Of a DNA stretch of 6,025 nt, positions 1 to 5,749 are shown piece after piece. Under the pieces are notes generated by a model, which searched no databases, was not told the origin of the DNA, and saw nothing but the letters and a program-made list of their open reading frames with translations. Source of the DNA: Bacteroidales bacterium UBA4230 (GTDB lineage: Bacteria; Bacteroidota; Bacteroidia; Bacteroidales; UBA932). How positions within the stretch are numbered: the first letter of the stretch is position 1; each line of letters starts with the position of its first letter. The stretch covers positions 40,451 to 46,475 of the forward strand of contig DGXO01000058.1 in the NCBI GenBank assembly GCA_002395605.1, given 5' to 3'. The position numbers were made by a program, and so were the translations under genes.

Positions 1-201
1 AAGATGATTACCGACATCACCTGCGAGAAAAAGGACATGCTCCTGGTGAACTACGAGGCTCCGGACGGTGCCAAGCGGCACAACCGCCTCTGGAACGGAG
101 GTAACGGCCGCGGAACTGTCCAGCTGTTCGACCTGAAAGGAAATCTCATTGACCGCATTCACGCGGAGAATGTGGGCTGCGAATACGGCGAGTATTGCTG
201 A
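1..201 (+). CDS. C-terminal fragment of an unrecognised protein
   Basis: The reading frame is open from base 1 to a TGA at 199-201 and has no visible start, because codon 1 (AAG) is in frame ahead of the first ATG at 4. The gene therefore most likely enters from outside, and the first ATG is an internal methionine rather than a true start. The visible 66 residues are soluble-looking, with alternating polar and hydrophobic stretches that suggest beta strands, a Gly/Asn-rich turn (LWNGGNGRGT, about residues 31-40 of the fragment) and the tail NVGCEYGEYC. No signal peptide or membrane segment is present in this part. I do not recognise the family, and the fragment is too short to assign a function. 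It converges with the small minus-strand gene across a 64-base gap. A short independent gene starting at base 4 is possible but less likely. Confidence 0.7.
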   Translation, partial: KMITDITCEKKDMLLVNYEAPDGAKRHNRLWNGGNGRGTVQLFDLKGNLIDRIHAENVGCEYGEYC

Positions 202-265
202 CCAGCCCCTATCGGAGTGGTTGTAAGTATCATGGTTATGCGTAAAGGCACAACGGAGACCCCGA

Positions 266-655
266 TCATGCATTGTCTTCCGGCAAATAGACGTCAATGG
301 TCTTGATGATTGACAGTATGGTCTGGTAGAACATGACGGAGGAGCCTCTGAGGGGCATCCAGTGGTCCTCTGAGGCCTTTCCCCTGAGGAAATTGTCCGT
401 ATAGATTGTGCCGAAATTGCCAATGCAAACCTCAACCTCACCTTTATCAGATACCCTTAGGGCGCGTATGGGCTTAGTCTCGGTGTAGCCTTTGCCCTTG
501 TCAAAGACAAGCGCCTTGATATCGGCCTTTTCCTGACGGTTGTTGGTGGTATTTATGAAGCCTCCGGCATCCTTAATTATATCCCGTACGGCATCGTGAA
601 GCTTGTTTGCAGCCTGAAGGTACTGCGACGAAAGATCCAGTAATTCCTGTTTCAT
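266..655 (-). CDS. Small hypothetical protein downstream of mgtC-like gene
   Basis: This 129-residue protein starts with ATG at 655-653 and stops with TGA at 268-266. I do not recognise a named family. Residues 1-30 look like an amphipathic helix (LSSQYLQAANKLHDAVRDII). Residues 45-85 look like three or four beta strands around a conserved-looking core (IRALRVSDKGEVEVCIGNFG), and residues 103-122 look like a second helix (SSVMFYQTILSIIKTI). There is no signal peptide or transmembrane segment, so it is probably cytoplasmic. Only 6 bases separate its start from the stop of the MgtC/SapB gene upstream, so the two are very likely co-transcribed, with this as the second gene. No strong Shine-Dalgarno is present (GAGAAAC precedes the ATG). 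The balanced composition and tight spacing support a real gene; the function is unknown. Confidence 0.8.
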   Translation of the reverse strand: MKQELLDLSSQYLQAANKLHDAVRDIIKDAGGFINTTNNRQEKADIKALVFDKGKGYTETKPIRALRVSDKGEVEVCIGNFGTIYTDNFLRGKASEDHWMPLRGSSVMFYQTILSIIKTIDVYLPEDNA

Positions 656-661
656 GTTTCT

Positions 662-1312
662 CTATTCGTTTTCCACGGAAGGATTGGTGAGGGTTGAGAC
701 AATTCCCGGTAGCGTTTTCAGATAAGCCTTTTGTGTAACCCTTATTTCAAAAACGCCCCTGCCGTCCTTTATGGAGTATGATTCTACGGTAATCTTCCTG
801 TCTTTAAACATATCAAGGGTCTTCTCCAAATCTTCCGGAGAGGAGATATCGGCCTTCAAGGTGACGGGCCTCTCTGTATGGTGGAGAGTGATGAAGTGCA
901 TGGTTTCAAGGCAGATTATAACCAGCAGTGCCGCAACAGCCGCAATTGCGTACATTCCAGCACCGCAGGCAAGGCCGATGGAAGCCGCAACCCAAAGGCC
1001 GGCTGCTGTGGTAACCCCGCGGACTACGTTTTTCTGGAATATGATTACACCGGCCCCGATAAAGCCTATGCCGGAGACAACCTGGGCCGCCACACGCGAA
1101 GCGTCAAAGTCCTGCCCCTCAAAGGCATATTGGGAAATAATCATTAGAAGGGCGCTGCCAAGAGCCACCACGAAATGAGTCCGGATGCCGGCTTCCTTGG
1201 CCCTTAGCATACGCTCAAGGCCCACAAGGCCGCCAAGCAGCCCGGCCGCCAGCAATCTCAATACAAAATCCCAAAACTGTTCCATATATTCCACAATATA
1301 GTCAATACTCAC
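662..1312 (-). CDS. MgtC/SapB family membrane protein
   Basis: This 216-residue inner-membrane protein belongs to the MgtC/SapB family. Characteristic signatures are GLER (31-34), AGIRTH (41-46), RVAAQVVSGIGFIGAGVI (73-90) and RGVTTAAGLWVAASIGLACG (98-117). About four or five hydrophobic segments cover residues 14-140. A soluble C-terminal part (about 148-212) resembles the ACT-like regulatory tail of longer family members. The family is linked to magnesium limitation and, in pathogens, to restraint of the F-type ATP synthase; most homologues are uncharacterised, so a role in magnesium or membrane-energy homeostasis is inference. The longest reading starts at GTG 1312-1310. An in-frame ATG at 1285-1283 (residue 10, MEQFWDF) is an equally plausible start, because the conserved part begins only after it. 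It is the first gene of a two-gene minus-strand unit and diverges from the hydrolase operon. Confidence 0.93.
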   Translation of the reverse strand: MSIDYIVEYMEQFWDFVLRLLAAGLLGGLVGLERMLRAKEAGIRTHFVVALGSALLMIISQYAFEGQDFDASRVAAQVVSGIGFIGAGVIIFQKNVVRGVTTAAGLWVAASIGLACGAGMYAIAAVAALLVIICLETMHFITLHHTERPVTLKADISSPEDLEKTLDMFKDRKITVESYSIKDGRGVFEIRVTQKAYLKTLPGIVSTLTNPSVENE

Positions 1313-1333
1313 TGTCCGTAGCGGGGATCAGTG

Positions 1334-1364
1334 TTTCATTTTTCAAAGATAATGACTATATTTG
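1334..1364 (+). promoter_or_regulatory. Candidate Bacteroidota promoter for the four-gene operon
   Basis: TATATTTG at 1357-1364 matches the Bacteroidota -7 consensus TAnnTTTG exactly. TTTC at 1334-1337, 19 bases upstream, is a three-of-four match to the -33 box TTTG with the expected spacing. The predicted start of transcription (about 1368-1372) lies only a few bases before the ATG at 1375, so the mRNA would have almost no leader. The stretch before the ATG is A/T-rich, as is common in this phylum, with no Shine-Dalgarno. This is a consensus-based call. Confidence 0.6.
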
Positions 1365-1374
1365 ATTTTTAAAA
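1344..1374 (-). promoter_or_regulatory. Candidate Bacteroidota promoter for the mgtC-like gene
   Basis: Reading the minus strand, TATCTTTG at 1351-1344 matches the Bacteroidota -7 consensus TAnnTTTG exactly. Nineteen bases upstream lies TTTT at 1374-1371, a three-of-four match to the -33 box TTTG. Transcription would start near 1340-1336, leaving a leader of about 25 bases to the GTG start or about 50 bases to the alternative ATG. It interleaves with the plus-strand promoter in the same gap. Assignment rests on consensus and position only. Confidence 0.55.
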
Positions 1375-2259
1375 ATGGCTGCAAAACTCACATTTTTGGG
1401 AACCGGAACCTCACAGGGCGTGCCTATCATAGCATGCCAATGCCCGGTGTGCAAAAGCCCGGATGAGCGGGACAAGAGATTCCGTTCATCGGCCTATGTT
1501 GAGTATGAAGGCCTTAAAATCCTCATTGACGCCGGGCCGGATTTCCGCAGCCAGATGCTCCGGGCCGATATCCGTCACCTGGATGCCATCCTCCTCACCC
1601 ACAACCACAAAGACCACACAGGGGGCCTGGACGATGTCCGTTCCTTCAACTACATAGACCGCAAGGCCGCCGAAATCTACTGCGAGGAAAGGGTTCTCAA
1701 AAGCCTTAAAAACGACTACGCATACGCTTTTGAGGAGGAAAAGTACCCCGGCGCTCCGGAGTGGCATGTTCATGTCATTGATGAACGCCCGTTCCGCGTA
1801 GACTCCCTTGAAGGTACCGGAGAACTGGAATGGGTCCATGACAAAGGCTACTTCTACCGCCAGCCGGACGGCAGCCTCACACACCCCGGGCAAATTGTCT
1901 CGGAGGCATCCCACGACAATCCAAACATCATCCCCATCCGGGGCCTTCACGGGCAGATGCCGGTGCTTGGTTTCCGCTTTGGGAATATCGCCTATATTAC
2001 GGACATGAGTCATATAGATGACTCTGAACTTGAGAAACTTAAGGGCCTTACACATCTGACCCTCAACACAGTGAGCTACCATCCTCACCACTCCCATTTT
2101 TCGCTGCAGGAGGCAATTGACCTTGCCCATAGGATTGGCGCAAAACACACCTGGCTCACCCACCTTAGCCACAGTTTCCCAAGGTATACCGATTTCTGCA
2201 AAGAACTTGAACCAAACATTCGGCCTGCCTACGACGGCCTCACAATAGAAGATGAATGA
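1375..2259 (+). CDS. PhnP-like metallo-beta-lactamase-fold hydrolase
   Basis: This 294-residue cytoplasmic protein is a metallo-beta-lactamase-fold hydrolase of the PhnP-like group, which includes phosphodiesterases. The metal motif THNHKDH lies at 75-81 (His76, His78, Asp80, His81). Further likely ligands are His192 (IRGLHG), Asp210 (YITDMSH) and His263 (WLTHLSH). Cys21, Cys23 and Cys26 (ACQCPVC) sit at the same positions as the structural zinc cysteines that I recall for E. coli PhnP, with His266 a possible fourth ligand. There are no phosphonate genes nearby, so a role in C-P lyase metabolism is unlikely and the substrate is unknown; a cyclic or linear phosphodiester is a reasonable guess. 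Residues about 143-184 appear as an extra segment compared with the shorter Bacteroidota homologues I remember. It is first in a four-gene operon; its last 8 bases overlap the next gene's start. The ATG at 1375 is supported by the family N-terminus (LTFLGTGTSQGVP). Confidence 0.93.
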   Translation: MAAKLTFLGTGTSQGVPIIACQCPVCKSPDERDKRFRSSAYVEYEGLKILIDAGPDFRSQMLRADIRHLDAILLTHNHKDHTGGLDDVRSFNYIDRKAAEIYCEERVLKSLKNDYAYAFEEEKYPGAPEWHVHVIDERPFRVDSLEGTGELEWVHDKGYFYRQPDGSLTHPGQIVSEASHDNPNIIPIRGLHGQMPVLGFRFGNIAYITDMSHIDDSELEKLKGLTHLTLNTVSYHPHHSHFSLQEAIDLAHRIGAKHTWLTHLSHSFPRYTDFCKELEPNIRPAYDGLTIEDE

Positions 2260-3670
2260 AAAACTGATCATAGTTGGCGGAGGCATATCCGGTCTCACTG
2301 CTGGAATCTATGCTCAGCGCTCCGGATTTCAGACCCTCATCCTTGAAAAATGCGCCACGCCCGGCGGGATTTCCACCTGCTGGAAACGCGGCGGATACAT
2401 GTTCGAGGGCGGCGTCCACTGGCTCAACGGCTCAGGAGAACACCTGGACCTCAACAAAGTATGGAAAGAGGTAGGCGCACTCAAGGAGAACAATCCCGTA
2501 TACTTCAAGGACCCGGTTTACGTTCTCAAAAACGGCAAGGCGCAGCTGGCAATATGGAGAGACGCAGACCGCACCCTCCAGGAACTTTCGGCCTATTCAC
2601 CCCGTGACAGGAAGGCCCTGAGGAACATTTTCCGGGATGTCCGGATGTTCAAATACTTCCAGTCCCCCGTAGAAGGCGTTACCGGAATCATGGACTATAT
2701 CCGCATGTTCCCGGCCATCTGCGTCACCCCGCGCCTATGGATGCAGTCAATAAAGCACTATCTGTCCCGGATCAAGGACCCGGACGTCCGTACCCTCATG
2801 GAGGCGGTTGTGGCGCCCGTGAACAACGCCATGACCTTTGCCTATACCCTCAGCGGCTTCTTCACCGGCGACAGCGGGTATCCGTCCGGAGGCTCCCTCA
2901 GGATGGCTCTCAACATGGCCGATACATTCAGGGAAGCCGGCGGCGAAATTCGCTACAACACCGCAGTGGAAAAGGTCGTGGACGGCGGCGTCATCGTGAA
3001 TGGAGAGCTCCTCAAGGCCGATGCCATAATTGTTACGGTAGATGCCCGCACAGCCATTGACAAACTCTTTGAAAAGCCCCTTCAGGACAGTTGGGCCCGC
3101 CGCATGAGAAGGCTCCTCGTCACCAGCCAGACAGTCTTTGTGGGAGTAGGCGTAGAGGCCGACCTCAATGCCTACCCCAAATCCATGGTATTCAAGGTGC
3201 CATTCAAGGACGGCGGAGTGGACATTCCCTTCTTTGTGGTAAGCAACTACGCTCGTGACAAATATTCTCCGGAGGGCTGCACCACCCTGACGGCCCTTTT
3301 CCCAGGCTATTCCTACGGTTACTGGAAGGCGGCCAGGGAAGACGGCACCTATGATGAGAAGAAGAAAGCCGTGGCCGAAAAATTTATCGGCATACTTGAA
3401 GAGCAGATCCCCGAGACCAAGGGGAAGATTGCCGTTATGGATGTGGCCACCCCCGTAACCTATCAGCGCTACTGCGACACCTATGAAGGCAGTTACATGA
3501 GTGACTGGCTTCCCGCAACGCTCACCACAAACGCCCCCAACCGCTACCGCAAAGGCCTTTACTTTGCCGGCCAGCGCACGGCATACTCAGGAGGCCTTCC
3601 CCCGGCAGTCATCAGCGGCAGGCTGGCGGCACGTCTCCTTTGCAAGGATTTCAAGCATAAATTCATTTAA
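2252..3670 (+). CDS. FAD-dependent oxidoreductase, CrtI/retinol saturase-like
   Basis: This 472-residue flavoprotein belongs to the phytoene desaturase/carotene isomerase/retinol saturase superfamily. The N-terminus carries the Rossmann motif GGGISG (9-14) with the acidic residue Glu32 ending the second strand, followed by GGIST (38-42) and FEGGVHWLNG (51-60). The C-terminus has the flavin-contacting segment GLYFAGQRTAYSGGLPPA (435-452). There is no signal peptide; the long middle part (about 100-420) should form the substrate domain, and such enzymes are often membrane-associated. Relatives desaturate, saturate or isomerise double bonds in carotenoids, retinol and other hydrophobic compounds, but many bacterial members have no known substrate. 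No other carotenoid gene (such as crtB) is present here, so pigment synthesis is not supported. The ATG overlaps the end of the hydrolase gene by 8 bases, which suggests coupled translation; the transporter gene follows 9 bases after the stop. Confidence 0.92.
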   Translation: MNEKLIIVGGGISGLTAGIYAQRSGFQTLILEKCATPGGISTCWKRGGYMFEGGVHWLNGSGEHLDLNKVWKEVGALKENNPVYFKDPVYVLKNGKAQLAIWRDADRTLQELSAYSPRDRKALRNIFRDVRMFKYFQSPVEGVTGIMDYIRMFPAICVTPRLWMQSIKHYLSRIKDPDVRTLMEAVVAPVNNAMTFAYTLSGFFTGDSGYPSGGSLRMALNMADTFREAGGEIRYNTAVEKVVDGGVIVNGELLKADAIIVTVDARTAIDKLFEKPLQDSWARRMRRLLVTSQTVFVGVGVEADLNAYPKSMVFKVPFKDGGVDIPFFVVSNYARDKYSPEGCTTLTALFPGYSYGYWKAAREDGTYDEKKKAVAEKFIGILEEQIPETKGKIAVMDVATPVTYQRYCDTYEGSYMSDWLPATLTTNAPNRYRKGLYFAGQRTAYSGGLPPAVISGRLAARLLCKDFKHKFI

Positions 3671-3679
3671 TCACATAAT

Positions 3680-4630
3680 ATGGCACCAGAGATTATTAAA
3701 ACCATAGACAGCATCAACGTATCGCTCAATGCCGGCGGGATGAACACCATAAATATCATCCTGGCGTTTGTGATGTACGGAGTTGCCCTTGGCATCAAGC
3801 CGGGCATCTTTGTGGAAGTTTTCAAAAAGCCCAAGTCCGTGCTTCTTGGAATGCTGAGCCAGCTGGTGCTCCTTCCGGCTTTCACCTGCGGGCTCGCAAT
3901 ACTTATGACGGGCTGGATATCGCCAATGATGGCAATGGGCATGATTCTGGTTGCGGCCTGCCCCGGCGGCAATATCTCCAACTTCATGAGTTCCCTGGCA
4001 AAGGCCAACATTGAGCTTTCGGTCTCGCTCACCGCCATCTCAACGGCCCTTGCCGTGTTCATGACGCCGTTCAATTTCTGGGCGTGGGGCAGCGTGTACC
4101 TTCACTTTGCAGGTATCAACAGTGAAATCCCCACCCTGGTAATTCCGCTTTGGGACGTATTCAAGACAATCTTCATCCTCCTTGGAATTCCACTGGTTCT
4201 GGGTATTCTCACAAGCCACTTCCTCCCCAAGGTTGCCGCCGCCCTTAAAAAGCCCCTGCAGTGGCTTTCCATTGTGATTTTCGTTGCAATGGTGGTGCTG
4301 TCGTTCTCCTCCAACATAGACGCCTTCCTTATCAGCATCAAGTATATCTTCCTGGTGGTTCTCATCCATAACCTCCTGGCTCTTGGAATAGGTTTTACCG
4401 TGGGTACCATAGGCAAAGTGCCATTCCGTGACCGCCGTACTCTCACCATAGAAACCGGCATCCAGAACTCCGGCCTTGGCCTTGCCCTCATGCTTGGAAC
4501 AAGCCTGTTTGCAGGCTTCCCTCCCCACGGAGGAATGCTTGTAATCACTGCCTGGTGGGGCATCTGGCACATTATTTCCGGCCTTACCGTAGCTACAATC
4601 TTTAACAAAAGCAAGCGTGCCGATGCCTGA
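3680..4630 (+). CDS. Bile acid:sodium symporter (BASS) family transporter
   Basis: This 316-residue inner-membrane protein has about nine hydrophobic segments (roughly 24-42, 55-78, 82-97, 111-135, 152-178, 194-212, 217-243, 262-281 and 284-306). Family signatures are plain: ACPGGNISN (93-101) followed by SVSLTAIST (114-122), and TIETGIQNSGLG (256-267). Glu258 and Gln262 match the sodium-site Glu and Gln of the crossover helix, and Ser100/Asn101 match another sodium contact. It is therefore probably an active sodium-coupled carrier. The family moves bile acids in animals, but bacterial and plastid members carry pantoate, pyruvate, 2-keto acids, glucosinolates and other organic acids, so bile acid transport should not be assumed. 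It lies third in the operon, 9 bases after the oxidoreductase and overlapping the acyltransferase start. A carrier for the oxidoreductase's substrate or product is possible but unproven. Confidence 0.95.
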   Translation: MAPEIIKTIDSINVSLNAGGMNTINIILAFVMYGVALGIKPGIFVEVFKKPKSVLLGMLSQLVLLPAFTCGLAILMTGWISPMMAMGMILVAACPGGNISNFMSSLAKANIELSVSLTAISTALAVFMTPFNFWAWGSVYLHFAGINSEIPTLVIPLWDVFKTIFILLGIPLVLGILTSHFLPKVAAALKKPLQWLSIVIFVAMVVLSFSSNIDAFLISIKYIFLVVLIHNLLALGIGFTVGTIGKVPFRDRRTLTIETGIQNSGLGLALMLGTSLFAGFPPHGGMLVITAWWGIWHIISGLTVATIFNKSKRADA

Positions 4631-5654
4631 GTTCTGGGACAAAGACGGCCTGTACGCCTTCCTTCGGCCTTATGTGGATTTCACTACGCGCCGAAGCTAC
4701 CGTAAAATGATTACGGAAGGACAGTTGCCCCCGGATGACGGAGTGGCAACGATATTCGCCGCCAACCACACAAACACCCTAATGGATGCCCTGGTGGTGC
4801 TGCAGCTCAGGCGTGGAGGCACTCTCTTCGGGGCACGCGCAGACGTTTTCAGGAAACCCTCCATTGCCCGCATCCTTCATTTCCTCAAGATGCTTCCCCT
4901 TGCGCGGCATAGCCGTGACAAGGCCGAAGAAGTTGCCCACAACCGCATTTCCTTCGATGAGATAGACCGTGCCCTGGCGCACGGACTGCCGTTTTGCATA
5001 TTCCCCGAAGGCCGTCACAGGCCCATGCACTCCCTGCTTCCAATGAGGCGCGGCATAACCACAATGGCCTTCCGGAGCGCCCAGGAACGCCCTACCAGGA
5101 TTGTGCCCATCGGCATAGATTACTCAGACTGGTTTCACTACAGGGCCGAAGCACATATCCGTATAGGAGAACCGCTGGATGTAAATGCGTTTGCCGCCTC
5201 CATTCCTGCCGGCATTTCCGACAGCGACCGTGACGCAATGCTTCAGGAAGAGCTCTACAGGCGCCTCTCCGGTCTCATCCTCTTTATTCCGGACGACGAA
5301 CACTACGAGGAAACCCTGGCCTCCATCCGCGCCGCCCATCCTGCGCCAGCCCGCCTTCCGCGCATCCTCCTTGCCGCCGTCACTTTCCCGCTGTGGCTGG
5401 TGTTTGCGGCTTTATCGGCCCCCATGTGGATTCTTTCAGAACTCCTTTGCAAGTTCCTTGTAAAGGACCCTGCCTTCCAGAACACCGCCCGCTTTGGCGT
5501 GCGCCTCATCCTCTGGCCGGTCTGGGCTCTTATATGGCTTGTCATAGGCCTCTCCACCCTGCCCTGGTGGGGCGCCCTTCTTCTCACGCTGGCTTTCCTC
5601 CCCTCCTACAGCCTCTTCTACGACTGGCTGAATCTAGCGCTGGCCAGCAACTAA
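4623..5654 (+). CDS. Lysophospholipid/glycerol-phosphate acyltransferase family protein
   Basis: This 343-residue protein of the PlsC-like superfamily transfers an acyl group, probably to a glycerol-phosphate or lysophospholipid acceptor at the membrane. Motif I is ANHTNTLMD (47-55), where His49 and Asp55 are five residues apart; this HX5D spacing is, as I recall, typical of the branch related to yeast Gat1/Gat2 rather than the usual HX4D. Motif III is FPEGR (127-131), and motif IV is IVPIGIDY (160-167). The catalytic domain fills about residues 40-220. Hydrophobic stretches at about 247-277 and 292-335 form a C-terminal membrane anchor. The ATG at 4623 is preferred and overlaps the transporter gene by 8 bases, the same overlap as between the first two genes; a GTG at 4617 would add two residues. 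It is last in the operon and is followed by the inverted-repeat terminator. Acyl donor and acceptor are unknown. Confidence 0.92.
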   Translation: MPEFWDKDGLYAFLRPYVDFTTRRSYRKMITEGQLPPDDGVATIFAANHTNTLMDALVVLQLRRGGTLFGARADVFRKPSIARILHFLKMLPLARHSRDKAEEVAHNRISFDEIDRALAHGLPFCIFPEGRHRPMHSLLPMRRGITTMAFRSAQERPTRIVPIGIDYSDWFHYRAEAHIRIGEPLDVNAFAASIPAGISDSDRDAMLQEELYRRLSGLILFIPDDEHYEETLASIRAAHPAPARLPRILLAAVTFPLWLVFAALSAPMWILSELLCKFLVKDPAFQNTARFGVRLILWPVWALIWLVIGLSTLPWWGALLLTLAFLPSYSLFYDWLNLALASN

Positions 5655-5669
5655 CTCACTCTCAGCCAA

Positions 5670-5715
5670 TTATAGAAACTCGGGTGCACTTGGCGGTGCA
5701 CCCGAGTTTCTATAA
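5670..5715. terminator. Perfect 20-bp inverted repeat, probable bidirectional terminator
   Basis: The arms 5670-5689 and 5696-5715 are exact reverse complements around a 6-base loop (TTGGCG). The stem core is GC-rich (CTCGGGTGCAC pairing with GTGCACCCGAG) and is flanked inside the stem by GAAA on the left and TTTC on the right, giving a short imperfect T-tract in each direction. It sits 15 bases past the acyltransferase stop and 34 bases past the pckA stop, between convergent genes, where a shared terminator is expected. Confidence 0.87.
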
Positions 5716-5749
5716 CATATTGAAAGGCAGCATGTTAGCTGCCAGAAAA

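Noticed and set aside
211..266. Possible terminator hairpin between the first two genes (ATCGG at 211-215 with CCGAT at 262-266; GTTGT at 220-224 with ACAAC at 250-254)
   Set aside because: The paired pieces are short and far apart, with unequal spacing and no T-tract, so chance pairing is likely. A terminator is expected here but is not visible.
771..1178. Plus-strand open frames opposite the MgtC-like gene
   Set aside because: They are antisense to strongly conserved MgtC signatures and have no recognisable protein features.
1375..2259. Phosphonate (C-P lyase) operon suggested by the PhnP-like protein
   Set aside because: None of the other phn genes is nearby, and PhnP-like hydrolases are common in Bacteroidota without that pathway.
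1486..2298. Long minus-strand open frame (270 codons) opposite the PhnP-like hydrolase
   Set aside because: The plus strand encodes a clear metallo-hydrolase with all its motifs. The opposite frame has no recognisable domain, and its length follows from the codon bias of the real gene.
2252..3670. Carotenoid biosynthesis cluster suggested by the CrtI-like protein
   Set aside because: No phytoene synthase, cyclase or other carotenoid gene is in the window, and the superfamily covers many unrelated substrates.
4040..4642. Minus-strand open frame (200 codons) opposite the BASS transporter
   Set aside because: It lacks family motifs, has low-complexity Gly/His/Lys composition, and lies opposite a well-supported membrane protein.
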